From Chloroflexota bacterium (GTDB taxonomy: Bacteria > Chloroflexota > Limnocylindria > Limnocylindrales > CSP1-4), in the NCBI GenBank assembly GCA_021787395.1, contig JAJYLZ010000020.1, positions 1-55,269 of the forward strand: a stretch of 55,269 nt of DNA. The letters run 5' to 3'. Shown here in pieces: positions 7,522 through 15,704 of this stretch. A program made the position numbers and the translations under genes. Under the pieces are notes generated by a model, which saw only the letters and a program-made list of their open reading frames with translations, did no database searches and was not told where the DNA came from. How positions within the stretch are numbered: the stretch's first letter is position 1; each line of letters opens with the position of its first letter.

Positions 7522-8778
7522 ATGACCGCCGCCGCCGTCGCGACCACCGAGCTGACCGAGCTCGACCGCCGCAACCACCGCAAGCTCGCGCGGGCCGGCT
7601 GGGCGCTCTACGACTTCGCCGACACGATCTGGTCCTACGCGATCTTCTCGTGGGCATTCGGCCTGTTCATCACCGACAAGCTCGGCGACTCGCTCGGCAA
7701 CGTCGCGCTCGCCGCATCGGTGATGGCCTCCGTGGCGGTCAACGCCGCGGTGTCGCCGCTGCTCGGCGCCATCTCCGACCGTTACGGCCGGCGCCTGCCG
7801 TTCCTGCTGGCGTTCACCTTCGGGGCGTGCCTGCCGGCGATGGCCATTCCGTTCGTGCCCGTGCCGGCGGGGATCGCGCTGTTCTGCGTAGCGATGTTCT
7901 CCTACCAGTCGTGCCTCATCTACTTCGACGCGACGCTCCAGCTGGTCAGCACGTCCGAGAACCGGGGCCGGATCGCCAGCCTGAGCACCGGGATCGGCTA
8001 CATGGGCACGGTGTTCATCGGGCTCCTGATCCTGATCGCGAACCTGTCGGTCGAGAACGCCTTCGTGGTGGCGCCGCTGCTGTTCCTGGTCCTGAGCGCA
8101 CCCACCTTCATCCTGCTGCGCGAGGACGGCAGCCGCCGCTCGGGGGGTGACCCGATCGGCGCGGCCTGGCAGCAGACGTGGCGCACGATCCGCTCGTTCA
8201 GCGACTACCCGGGGCTGGGCCGATTCCTCGCCGCGCGGTTCTTCTACACCGATGCGCTGAACACCAGCGTGGCCATCATGGCCGTGTTCGCGGTGCGCGC
8301 CGTCGGGTTCACGGACAGCGAGTCCAACGTCGTGCTGCTCGGCCTCACGCTGTCGGCCATCGTGTCCGCCTTCATCTGGGGCCGCCTCGTGGACCGCTTC
8401 GGACCGAAGCGGACGCTGTTCACCGTCCTCACCATCTGGGCGGTGGCGCTGCTGGTCGGCGGCCTGTTCATCAGCAAGGCCGTGTTCATCATCGCCGGCA
8501 TCGCGATCGGGACGGGGTTCGCGGGTCTCCACGTCTCCGATCGGGTGCTGATGTACCGCCTGAGCCCGGAGGATCGGCTCGGCGAGTTCTATGGCCTGTA
8601 CGGCCTCGTGGGCAAGGGCTCGCAGGTCGTCGGGATGGCGATCTGGGGCGTCACGGTGCCGCTGTTCTACGGATCCCTCGGCGTCGGCGCGTACCAGCTC
8701 GGCATCCTGACGCTGCTGCTCTCGATGCTCGTCGGGCTGTATCTGCTGTACCCGGTGCCCGAGCGGCGGCAGGGCTAG
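7522..8778 (+). CDS. MFS transporter, UMF1 (Atg22-like) family
   Basis: This is an integral membrane permease of 418 residues with about 12 hydrophobic segments. The N-terminus ARAGWALYDFADTIWSYAIFSWAFGLF and the loop LLGAISDRYGRRLPFLLAF are typical of the UMF1 family. A second-half GRLVDRFGPKRTLF loop matches the internal duplication of MFS proteins, and RLSPEDRLGEFYGLYGLVGKGSQVVG is the characteristic late loop. Substrate is unknown for most bacterial members. It stands alone, divergent from the ligase-like gene and convergent with galE. Confidence 0.9.
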   Translation: MTAAAVATTELTELDRRNHRKLARAGWALYDFADTIWSYAIFSWAFGLFITDKLGDSLGNVALAASVMASVAVNAAVSPLLGAISDRYGRRLPFLLAFTFGACLPAMAIPFVPVPAGIALFCVAMFSYQSCLIYFDATLQLVSTSENRGRIASLSTGIGYMGTVFIGLLILIANLSVENAFVVAPLLFLVLSAPTFILLREDGSRRSGGDPIGAAWQQTWRTIRSFSDYPGLGRFLAARFFYTDALNTSVAIMAVFAVRAVGFTDSESNVVLLGLTLSAIVSAFIWGRLVDRFGPKRTLFTVLTIWAVALLVGGLFISKAVFIIAGIAIGTGFAGLHVSDRVLMYRLSPEDRLGEFYGLYGLVGKGSQVVGMAIWGVTVPLFYGSLGVGAYQLGILTLLLSMLVGLYLLYPVPERRQG

Positions 8779-8852
8779 CCGCGTCGGGGTGGCGGCCGGG
8801 TGGCCGCGCCCGGGCCCTGCGCCGTCGCCGGCCCGTCGCGCCGGGCTCCCCG

Positions 8853-9866
8853 CTAGTCCCCGTAGCCGTCCGGGTGGGCCCGCCGCCACGCCCACGCCGA
8901 GCCGATCATCTCCGGCAGCGTAGAGCGGCGCGGGGCCCAGTCCAGGACCTCCCTCGCCCTGGCGTTGGAGGCCACCAGCACCGGCGGGTCGCCGGCCCGA
9001 CGCGGCCCGACCGTGTGCGGGATCGGCCGCCCGACGACCGCCTCGGCGGCGCGCAGGACCTCCTTCACCGAGAACCCGCTGGCGGTGCCCAGGTTGGCGA
9101 TGACCGGCTCGGCCGGCCCGCCGCCCACCGGACCCGTGCGCCCGTCGGCGGGGTCGGTGGCGACCAGGGCCGCCACGTGCGCATCGGCGAGGTCCGCCAC
9201 GTGGATGTAGTCGCGGATCGGGGTGCCGTCGGGCGTCGGGTAGTCCTCGCCGAACAGCGTCAGGGCGGGGCCGCCCTCGGCCGCCCGCAGCGCGTTCGGG
9301 ATGAGGTGCGTCTCGGGCCGGTGCACCTCGCCCAGGCGCTCGGTGGCTCCGGCCACGTTGAAGTAGCGCAGGATCACGCTCCGCAGCCCGTACGCGGCGC
9401 CGTACCAGCGCAGGGCGCCCTCGAAGGTGCGCTTGGTCTCGCCGTACGGGTTGATGGGGCGGAGCGGCGCGTCCTCCAGGATGGGCGTGCTGTCCGGGAC
9501 GCCGTAGGTGGCGGCGGTGGACGAGAACACCAGGCGACGGACCCCGGCCAACCGCGCCGCCTCGAGCAGGGCCACCCCGCCCGCCACGTTCTCGCGGTAG
9601 TACTTGGCCGGGTCGGCCACGCTCTCGCCCACCAGCGAGCGGGCGGCGCAGTGGAGGATGGCGTCCACCCCCTCGCGCTCCAGGAGGCCGCGGGTCGCGG
9701 CCTCGTCCACGTAGCTGCCCTTGACCAGGCGCGCGTCGGGGTTCGGGATCCCGGCGTGGCCGGTGGACAGGTCGTCGAGGACGACCACCTCGTGGCCCGC
9801 GGCGACGAGCGCGTCCACCGACACGCCGCCGACGTAGCCGGCACCGCCGGTGACCAGGACCTTCAC
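8853..9866 (-). CDS. galE: UDP-glucose 4-epimerase
   Basis: GalE interconverts UDP-glucose and UDP-galactose with bound NAD. The 337-residue short-chain dehydrogenase has the N-terminal NAD motif VTGGAGYVGG, the catalytic serine/threonine segment FSSTAATYG, the NPYGETK motif carrying Tyr and Lys, and the RDYIHVADLADAH segment that marks GalE-type epimerases. Its ATG overlaps the stop of the TPR gene by 4 bp, so cca, the TPR gene and galE form a tight operon. It could supply UDP-sugars for surface polysaccharides or for the glycosyltransferases at 2910-6223. Specificity for other UDP-sugars cannot be excluded. Confidence 0.94.
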   Translation of the reverse strand: MKVLVTGGAGYVGGVSVDALVAAGHEVVVLDDLSTGHAGIPNPDARLVKGSYVDEAATRGLLEREGVDAILHCAARSLVGESVADPAKYYRENVAGGVALLEAARLAGVRRLVFSSTAATYGVPDSTPILEDAPLRPINPYGETKRTFEGALRWYGAAYGLRSVILRYFNVAGATERLGEVHRPETHLIPNALRAAEGGPALTLFGEDYPTPDGTPIRDYIHVADLADAHVAALVATDPADGRTGPVGGGPAEPVIANLGTASGFSVKEVLRAAEAVVGRPIPHTVGPRRAGDPPVLVASNARAREVLDWAPRRSTLPEMIGSAWAWRRAHPDGYGD

Positions 9867-10153
9867 TCGTTCACCTCTCGATCGGGCAGGGCCTCGCCCC
9901 GCGTGCTGAGCACTTCCTCCAGTCGCTGGACGAGCCGGGCGGCGACGGCGTTGCCGGGGTCGAGCTCGAGCGCCCGCCAGGCGAGCCGCAGGGCCAGCGC
10001 GTCGTCCCCGCGGTCGATCGCCACGCGGGACAGCCCCGTCAGCGCGACCACGCTGTGCGGGTCGGCGTCAGCGGCCTGGCGGTAGAGGCGCTCGGCCCGG
10101 TCCAGCAGCCCCATCCCGAGCGCCTGCTCCGCCTCGGCCAGCGGCTCGGTCAC
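9863..10153 (-). CDS. small TPR-repeat protein
   Basis: The 96-residue protein holds about two tetratricopeptide repeats (ALGMGLLDRAERLYRQAADADPHS; ALRLAWRALELDPGNAVAARLV) and a charged tail. It overlaps both neighbours by 4 bp (ATGA or GTGA junctions), so it is almost certainly translated with cca and galE. No signal peptide or enzymatic motif is visible. It is likely a protein-interaction module; its partner is unknown. Confidence 0.8.
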   Translation of the reverse strand: MTEPLAEAEQALGMGLLDRAERLYRQAADADPHSVVALTGLSRVAIDRGDDALALRLAWRALELDPGNAVAARLVQRLEEVLSTRGEALPDREVNE

Positions 10154-11577
10154 GGCGAGCTCACCTCGTCCTCGTACATGTCGGCAAGGATGCCCTGTGC
10201 GAGCAGCAGGAGCGAGCCCCGCTCGTTGAGGCCGGGGTCGGCGATCACCCGGTCGAGCAGCTCATCGATCACGTGCCCCAGCCGCGGTCCCGGCGCCAGG
10301 CCCAGCTCCGCCATCAGGTCGCGGCCGTTCACGGCGAGGGCGTGGCGGTCCAGGGGCGAGGCCGCGTGGAGCTCGCGCAGGACGCGCTCGCGGAACGCGA
10401 CCGTGTCCGGGTCGTCGGGCGTCATCCCGCTGCCCAGGTCGTCGGCGCGGCGGAGGGCGAACAGCGCGTCGATCCGGTCCGGGCCGATGCGCATGATGAA
10501 CCGACGGATCGCCGCGTCGGTCGCGCCGGGGTCCACGGGGAACATGTGGTGCCGCACGAGGTGGACCACCTCCCCGGCGGCGGTGCGCGGGTAGCGCAGG
10601 CGGCGCAGGAGCTCAGCGGCGAGCTCGGCGCCCACCGTCTCGTGGCGCGGGAAGCGGCCGCCCTCGAGGACCGCGGGCTTGCCGATGTCGTGCAGGAGCG
10701 CGGCGAGCCGGACGACGGGCCGCTCGGCCGGCGCCGCGTCGACGGTGCGCAGCGTGTGCTCCCACAGGTCCTCGCCGGCGACCTTGCGCTGCGGGATCCC
10801 GCGCTGGGCGGCGAGCTCGGGCGAGATCACCGCGAGCAGCCCGGTCTCCTCGGCCAGCCGAAGCCCCACGGACGGGCGCGGGGCCGCCAGCAGCTTCTCG
10901 AGCTCCGCTCCGATCCGCTCCCATGAGAGGTGGCCCGCGAGCGAGGCGTTGGCGGTGATGGCGGCCAGGGTGGCGGGCTCGACGTCGAACCCCAGCGTGG
11001 CCGCGAGGCGGACCGCGCGCACCATGCGCAGCGCGTCCTCGCGGAACCGGGCGTCCGGGTCGCCGACGGCGCGCAGCGTGCGCGTCGCCAGGTCGCCGCG
11101 GCCGCCGAACGGGTCCACCAGCGCGTTGGCGGGGTCGCCCGGGCGGCGGCCCCAGGCCATCGCGTTCACCGTGAAGTCGCGGCGGGCGAGGTCGGCCTCG
11201 ATCGTGCTGCCGAACTCCACGCGGTGGGGCCGCCGGAAGTCGGCGTACTCGTGCTCGAGGCGGAAGGTCGTGACCTCGAAGACCTCGGCCTCGCGGCGGA
11301 CCGCCACGGTGCCGAAGCGGTTCTCGTACACGGCGCCCGGGAACAGGGCGACCAGCCGGCCCGGGCGGGCGTCCGTGGCCAGGTCCCAGTCGGCGGGCAG
11401 GCGGCCGAGCAGCGCGTCCCGCAGCGACCCCCCGACCACGTACGCCGCGTGGCCGGCCGCGACGAGGCCGTCGATCAGGGCGTGGACGGCCGGCGGGACG
11501 GCGCGATCGAGGTCGGGCTGCCGCGTACCGTCGGCCCCGGGCGCCACCACGCCCGCCTCGAACCCGTTCGCGGCCAC
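10150..11577 (-). CDS. cca: CCA tRNA nucleotidyltransferase with HD domain
   Basis: This enzyme adds or repairs the 3' CCA end of tRNAs. The 475-residue class II protein has the head motif GGSLRDALLGR followed by DWDLATDA, with the metal-binding aspartates, then RRDFTVNAMAW and the RFREDALRMVRAVRLAATLGF RNA-binding segment. A C-terminal HD domain follows (ALLHDIGKP, and RHHMFP further on). Length is as expected for CCA enzymes with an HD domain. Whether it makes the full CCA or only part cannot be told here, as some lineages split the task. It heads the cca-TPR-galE operon and lies 9 bp from the HNH gene. Confidence 0.93.
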   Translation of the reverse strand: MAANGFEAGVVAPGADGTRQPDLDRAVPPAVHALIDGLVAAGHAAYVVGGSLRDALLGRLPADWDLATDARPGRLVALFPGAVYENRFGTVAVRREAEVFEVTTFRLEHEYADFRRPHRVEFGSTIEADLARRDFTVNAMAWGRRPGDPANALVDPFGGRGDLATRTLRAVGDPDARFREDALRMVRAVRLAATLGFDVEPATLAAITANASLAGHLSWERIGAELEKLLAAPRPSVGLRLAEETGLLAVISPELAAQRGIPQRKVAGEDLWEHTLRTVDAAPAERPVVRLAALLHDIGKPAVLEGGRFPRHETVGAELAAELLRRLRYPRTAAGEVVHLVRHHMFPVDPGATDAAIRRFIMRIGPDRIDALFALRRADDLGSGMTPDDPDTVAFRERVLRELHAASPLDRHALAVNGRDLMAELGLAPGPRLGHVIDELLDRVIADPGLNERGSLLLLAQGILADMYEDEVSSP

Positions 11578-11586
11578 GGCCGCGCC

Positions 11587-12102
11587 CTAGTGCTTGCCGA
11601 GGAACAGGTAGTCGCGCCAGGCCTCGTTGCGCGTGTCCTCGAGGTAGGGCGAGAACAGCGAGTAGAGGTCGCTCCGGGGCTCGAACGGCTGGCGGAGCAG
11701 GCGGAGCCGCGCCTCCTCGGGGGTGTGCCCGCCCTTGCGGTGGTTGCACGGCCGGCAGGCGGCCACCAGGTTCTCCCACGTGTGCTGGCCCCCGCGGTGG
11801 CGGGGCAGGACGTGGTCCAGGGTGAGGTCGCTGCCGGTCTTGCCGCAGTACTGGCAGGTGTTGCGGTCGCGGATGAAGATCTCCCGCCGGGTCAGCTTCA
11901 CGCGCGGCCGGGGCCGGCGGATCTGGTGCTGGAGGCGGATCACGCTGGGCGCCCGGTAGACGGCACGCACGGAGCGGATCTCCTGGTGGTCGTACTCGAT
12001 CACCTCGGCCTTCGAGCCGAACACGAGCCGGAACGCCCGCGGCAGGTTGCAGACGTTCAGGGGCTCGTAGTTCTGGTTCAGCACGAGAACGACCCCGTTC
12101 AT
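11587..12102 (-). CDS. HNH endonuclease
   Basis: The protein has an HNH nuclease domain with zinc-binding CxxC pairs: CQYCGKTG, then LTLDHVLPRHRGG carrying the DH active site, then ENLVAACRPCNHRKGG. The N-terminal 75 residues (VLVLNQNYEPLNVCNLPRA) match a widespread family of small solitary HNH proteins of unknown role. I chose the ATG at 12102 (MNGVVLVL) because TATGGT lies 7 nt before it; the in-frame ATG at 12114 overlaps that hexamer. There is no nearby methylase or phage gene, so a housekeeping role in DNA processing is as likely as defence. Confidence 0.88.
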   Translation of the reverse strand: MNGVVLVLNQNYEPLNVCNLPRAFRLVFGSKAEVIEYDHQEIRSVRAVYRAPSVIRLQHQIRRPRPRVKLTRREIFIRDRNTCQYCGKTGSDLTLDHVLPRHRGGQHTWENLVAACRPCNHRKGGHTPEEARLRLLRQPFEPRSDLYSLFSPYLEDTRNEAWRDYLFLGKH

Positions 12103-12109
12103 CGGCCGA

Positions 12110-12115
12110 ACCATA
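12110..12115 (-). promoter_or_regulatory. putative -10 (TATGGT), leaderless start at 12102
   Basis: TATGGT on the minus strand lies 7 nt before the internal ATG of the HNH gene and supports that start over the ATG at 12114. Confidence 0.4.
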
Positions 12116-12226
12116 GCAGCGCCGGGCGGTTCCCGTCTGAGCGCGCGGCGTCAGCGTCGCGTTGCGGGGAGGCCAGGGGGCGGCCCCGGGCCCGGTACCC
12201 GCTCGTCGTCCTCCCGGTGCCGACCC

Positions 12227-12424
12227 CTAGATCCGGGGCGGCGTCATCTCCCGCTCGATGCGGGCGATCTCGACCTCGATCCGGCCCACCTCCGCCGAGG
12301 CCTGCTCCCACTCGTGGCTGCCCGGCTCCGCGTTGATCCGGCGCTGGCGCGCCTCGCGGTGCAGGACGAGGAGCTCCTCGCGGGTGGAGGGCAGCGGCTC
12401 CGCCGCCGGCTTGTCGGTCGTCAT
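12227..12424 (-). CDS. small charged helical protein, unknown function
   Basis: A 65-residue, highly charged protein. Its sequence is predicted by eye to be almost all helix with a heptad-like pattern (STREELLVLHREARQRRINAEP and GRIEVEIARIEREM), suggesting a short coiled coil. A GGAGG ribosome binding site is well placed before the ATG, which makes this more credible than most short frames. It lies alone between the HNH and methyltransferase genes on the same strand. No family is recognised. Confidence 0.6.
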   Translation of the reverse strand: MTTDKPAAEPLPSTREELLVLHREARQRRINAEPGSHEWEQASAEVGRIEVEIARIEREMTPPRI

Positions 12425-12541
12425 GGGTCCTCCGTGTCGATCGACCTAGGGTAGCGCGCGGCGCGGCTGGGCGACCGCCCCGCGGCGTGCCCGGTCCCGG
12501 AGTCCGCTCGGAGGGAGGGCATCTGAACGCCCCCCCGTGAT

Positions 12542-13813
12542 TCACCCGGCGATGCCGCGGACCAGCCTCACCGGCATGCCCGGGCGGACGTCGCCCTCCC
12601 GGAGCACCCGCGCGTACCAGCGGGCGTCGTTCGGGTGCACTTTGCCGCTGATCCGGGCGATCCGGTGCTCGATGAACCAGTGCGCCAGCGTCTGGCAGGG
12701 CGTCGTGAACTTGGTCAGCTCCAGCTCGAGCGCCGCGTCCCCCTCGCCGACGATCAGCCGGTCCCCGGGCGCCAGCCCCTCCCAGTCCACGCCCAGCAGC
12801 GTCAGGTTCTCGCCGTAGGCGCCGGGGAAGGCCTGGTGCCCGTCGGCGCGCACCCGCTCCACGGCCTCCTGCGAGTAGAGGCAGACGGCCTGGTCCGGTC
12901 CGCCGTGGACGGGCTCGGGCTCGGTGTGGGCGTCGATGTCGAGGCCGAGCCGGCCGACCCGGGCCGATTCGACGGGCGGTTTCGGCACCCCGCCGCTGTT
13001 GGCGTTGACCGAGGCGACGATGCCGACGTCGCCCGGCTCGATGGTCGTCCGCTCGGCCCACAGCACCTCGGTGTCGTACGGCAGGTCGATCTCGGGGACA
13101 CCGGCCGTGAGCGGGTCGGCGGCCAGCACCGCGCGGACCTCGTCGAGCACGCCCTGTCGGACTTCCGGCGACGCCGCAGCGACGTAGCTCACCGAGGCGA
13201 TGCGCTCGACGACGCCGTCGGCCGTCAGCCGCTGGACTTGCCGGAACGCCATCGACCGCCACGAACCGAACAGCCCGCACAGAGCCAGCGATTCGCGCCA
13301 CGCGTCGTCCCAGACCTGCGGCTCGCCGGAGGCGGCCCGCCGGGCTGCGTCGCCGATGCCGCGGACCCACGGCACCGACTCGTCGCGGCGGTTGAAGACC
13401 AGCGCCGCGCGCCCGCCGGGCCGCAGCACGCGGTGCATCTCGGACAGCGCGCGGATCGCGTCGAACCAGTGGAACGCCTGCGCCACCACGACCGCGTCCA
13501 CGGACGCGTTGGGGAGCCCGATCGCCTCGGCCGTGCCCGCCGCGACCTGCACGCCGGGCACGGCGTCCGCCAGCTTCGCGCGCATCGCCTCGACCGGCTC
13601 GACGGCCAGGATCTCGGCGCCCGACGGCGCCAGCAGGCGGGTGAGCTTGCCCGTGCCCGCGCCCAGCTCGAGCAGCGTCCGGCCGGGCCCCAGCCCCAGC
13701 GTCTCGATGATCGCCGAGACGGCGTCAGGCGGGTAGGTCGGCCTCGAGCGCTCGTATGCGTCGGCCCCCGCGGTGAAGCCGCGCGACGCGGTGCTGTGGA
13801 TCGGGTCGCTCAT
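12542..13813 (-). CDS. class I SAM methyltransferase fused to a MOSC domain
   Basis: Residues 1 to about 250 form a type-11 methyltransferase: the SAM loop LELGAGTGKLTRL (about 48-60), VEPVEAMRAKL, and VAQAFHWFDAIRALSEMHRVLRPGG. Residues from about 264 form a MOSC domain: IVASVNANSGGVPKPPVESARV, HGGPDQAVCLYS, GENLTLLGVDWEGL, and LTKFTTPCQTLAHWF with the conserved cysteine. MOSC domains carry sulphur from a persulphide and bind molybdenum cofactor in related enzymes. A methyltransferase on the same chain suggests a methylated thio-compound, but the reaction is unknown. The ATG follows TACAGT by 7 nt. Confidence 0.85.
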   Translation of the reverse strand: MSDPIHSTASRGFTAGADAYERSRPTYPPDAVSAIIETLGLGPGRTLLELGAGTGKLTRLLAPSGAEILAVEPVEAMRAKLADAVPGVQVAAGTAEAIGLPNASVDAVVVAQAFHWFDAIRALSEMHRVLRPGGRAALVFNRRDESVPWVRGIGDAARRAASGEPQVWDDAWRESLALCGLFGSWRSMAFRQVQRLTADGVVERIASVSYVAAASPEVRQGVLDEVRAVLAADPLTAGVPEIDLPYDTEVLWAERTTIEPGDVGIVASVNANSGGVPKPPVESARVGRLGLDIDAHTEPEPVHGGPDQAVCLYSQEAVERVRADGHQAFPGAYGENLTLLGVDWEGLAPGDRLIVGEGDAALELELTKFTTPCQTLAHWFIEHRIARISGKVHPNDARWYARVLREGDVRPGMPVRLVRGIAG

Positions 13814-13820
13814 GGGCGTG

Positions 13821-13826
13821 ACTGTA
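13821..13826 (-). promoter_or_regulatory. putative -10 (TACAGT), leaderless start at 13813
   Basis: TACAGT on the minus strand lies 7 nt before the ATG of the methyltransferase-MOSC gene, with no ribosome binding site between. Confidence 0.45.
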
Positions 13827-13922
13827 GCCGAGGGCGGGCGGGACGGCCCGCGCGCCGGATACAGCCCGCGCGGCGGACGCAGCCCCGCGGCGGACGCAGC
13901 CCCGCCCCCGGGTCGCCGGCCG

Positions 13923-13928
13923 TACGCT
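13923..13928 (+). promoter_or_regulatory. putative -10 (TACGCT), leaderless start at 13936
   Basis: TACGCT lies 7 nt before the GTG of the TrpF-like gene; no Shine-Dalgarno sequence is visible. Confidence 0.45.
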
Positions 13929-13935
13929 TGGCGGC

Positions 13936-14637
13936 GTGATCACCCAGCTCTACACCATGCAGACCGTGATCGAGGCGCTCGCCTGCGCCGACGCCGGCGC
14001 CGACCACGTCGGCACCACGCCGCCGCACGGCGGCCTGCCCGGCGAGGTGCCCGTGCGGCTGGCGGCGGAGATCGCCCGGGCCGTGGCCGGCCGCGCCAAG
14101 GCCGTGGTGCTCACCGTGTGGACGGACCCGGTGGCCATCGCCGAGCTCGTGGACGCCACCCGGCCCGCGATCCTCCACCTCTGCCCCCCGGCGCACCTGA
14201 CCTCGCCCGCCCAGGTGGAGCGGATCAGGCTGCGGCTGCCCGGCGTTCCGGTCATGCAGGCGATCTCGGTGACCGGCCCCGAGAGCGTGGCCGAGGCGCG
14301 CGCGTACGCCGAGGTGGCCGACTACCTCATCCTCGACACGCAGGCCCCGGGGATCGGCGGCGTGGGGGCAAGCGGCGCCACGCACGACTGGGGGGTGAGC
14401 CGCGAGATCGTGCGCTCGGTCCGCGTGCCGGTGATCCTGGCCGGCGGCCTCTCGCCCGAGAACGTGGCCGAGGCCGTTCGCGCGGTCAGGCCGTGGGGCG
14501 TGGACTCGCTGACCTGGACCAACCGGGCCCTCCCCGGCGGCGGCTTCCGCAAGGACCTCGACCGCGTCCGCGCCTTCATCGCGGCCGCCCGCGGCGCCCT
14601 GGGCGACGACCCCGACCTCCGCGCCGACCCCGACTGA
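13936..14637 (+). CDS. TrpF/phosphoribosylanthranilate isomerase-like TIM barrel
   Basis: The 233-residue protein has the TrpF phosphate-binding and active-site landmarks: LILDT with Asp134, GGVGASGATHDW (141-152), and the late ILAGGLSPENVAEAV loop. However, the N-terminal KICG segment that carries the general-base cysteine in true TrpF is replaced by MITQLYTMQTVIEAL. The gene is coupled to a PfkB sugar kinase, with one base between stop and ATG, and no trp gene is near. I infer a relative acting on another phosphosugar-type substrate rather than tryptophan synthesis. Product and substrate are unknown. Confidence 0.72.
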   Translation: MITQLYTMQTVIEALACADAGADHVGTTPPHGGLPGEVPVRLAAEIARAVAGRAKAVVLTVWTDPVAIAELVDATRPAILHLCPPAHLTSPAQVERIRLRLPGVPVMQAISVTGPESVAEARAYAEVADYLILDTQAPGIGGVGASGATHDWGVSREIVRSVRVPVILAGGLSPENVAEAVRAVRPWGVDSLTWTNRALPGGGFRKDLDRVRAFIAAARGALGDDPDLRADPD

Positions 14638-14638
14638 C

Positions 14639-15625
14639 ATGGACGGCACCACCCGCCGCGTCCTCGTCCTCGGCGACGCCAACGTGGACCTCACGCTTCA
14701 CGTGCCGGTGCGGCAGCCGGACGGGCGGCGCGTGGTGCGCGAGCCGGTGGTCTCGCCGGGCGGCACGGCGGCGAACACGGCGCGCGCCCTCGGTGTGCTC
14801 GGTGTCCCGGTCTCGTTCGCGGGCGCCGTCGGCGACGACGCGTTCGGGCGGCAGGTCGCGCGCGACCTGGCGGCCTGCGGCGTGGACACGTCCGCGCTCG
14901 CGGTCACGCAGGCAGACGCCACGTGCCAGGTGATCGCCATGGTCGAGCCCGACGGCGAGCGGTCGCTGGTCGTGTGGCCGCCCGACGGCGGGGCGCTCCG
15001 CTGGCTGCGCCTCGAGGACGTTCCGGCCGACGCGGTAGAGCGGGCGGCCTGGCTCCACACGACCGGCATGTGCCTCCGCGACGGCCCCGTCCGCGACACC
15101 GTCCTGGCGGTCATGGCGCAGGCCCGGGCCGCCCGGGTGCCGGTCTCGATCGACCTCAACCTGCGCGTCGAGCTGTGGGGCCTCGATGCCGAGCGTCGGG
15201 CCGCCGTCGAGCGGGCGATCGCGCTGGCGGATGTCGTCCTGGGCAGCGGGCCGGAGGAGCTGGCTCCGCTGGCGGCGGCGATGGGGCAGCGTTCCGCCGG
15301 GACGGCCGTCCCGGAGGTCGAGGCGGCCGCGCACGTCCTGGCGGGCGGCGCGAGGACCGTGGTCGCGCGCATGGGCGGCGAGGGCGCGCTCGCGTGCACC
15401 CCTGACGGGGGGATCGTCCGGAGCCCCGCCTTCGCCGTGGAGGTGGCCAACGTCGTCGGCGCCGGGGATGCGTTCAACGCAGGGTTCATCGCCGCTCGCG
15501 TCGAGGGCCTGGACCTCCCCGACGCGCTCCGGTGGGGGAACGCCGTCGCGGCGCGCAGGGTGGCGCGGGCGGCCGGGTCCCCGGGCCTGCCCGGCCGGAC
15601 CGAGGTCGAGGCGCTGCTCGACTAG
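14639..15625 (+). CDS. PfkB-family carbohydrate kinase
   Basis: A ribokinase-fold kinase of 328 residues. Both PfkB signatures are present: GGTAANTARALGVLGVPVSFAGAVGDD near residue 42, and VVGAGDAFNAGFIAA near 275 with the catalytic Asp of GAGD. SIDLNLRVELWG matches the DxNxR region of sugar kinases. Such enzymes phosphorylate sugars, nucleosides or related alcohols using ATP. It is translated with the TrpF-like gene (junction TGACATG), so its product is plausibly the substrate of that barrel, or the reverse. The exact substrate cannot be named. Confidence 0.88.
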   Translation: MDGTTRRVLVLGDANVDLTLHVPVRQPDGRRVVREPVVSPGGTAANTARALGVLGVPVSFAGAVGDDAFGRQVARDLAACGVDTSALAVTQADATCQVIAMVEPDGERSLVVWPPDGGALRWLRLEDVPADAVERAAWLHTTGMCLRDGPVRDTVLAVMAQARAARVPVSIDLNLRVELWGLDAERRAAVERAIALADVVLGSGPEELAPLAAAMGQRSAGTAVPEVEAAAHVLAGGARTVVARMGGEGALACTPDGGIVRSPAFAVEVANVVGAGDAFNAGFIAARVEGLDLPDALRWGNAVAARRVARAAGSPGLPGRTEVEALLD

Positions 15626-15691
15626 CGAGCGCCGTGGCTGCCCACGAGCGGCGGGATGGGCGCACGGCCCGTGGGCCCTTCGGCTGCGGGG

Positions 15692-15697
15692 TAGCAT
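15692..15697 (+). promoter_or_regulatory. putative -10 (TAGCAT), leaderless start at 15705
   Basis: TAGCAT lies 7 nt before the GTG of the GbsR-like regulator, without a ribosome binding site. Confidence 0.45.
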
Positions 15698-15704
15698 TCG
15701 CTGC

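Noticed and set aside
13840..13915. Short direct repeat GCGGCGGACGCAGCCCC in the gap before the TrpF-like gene
   Set aside because: Only two copies in a 120-bp gap, without inverted symmetry or recurrence elsewhere; too little to interpret.
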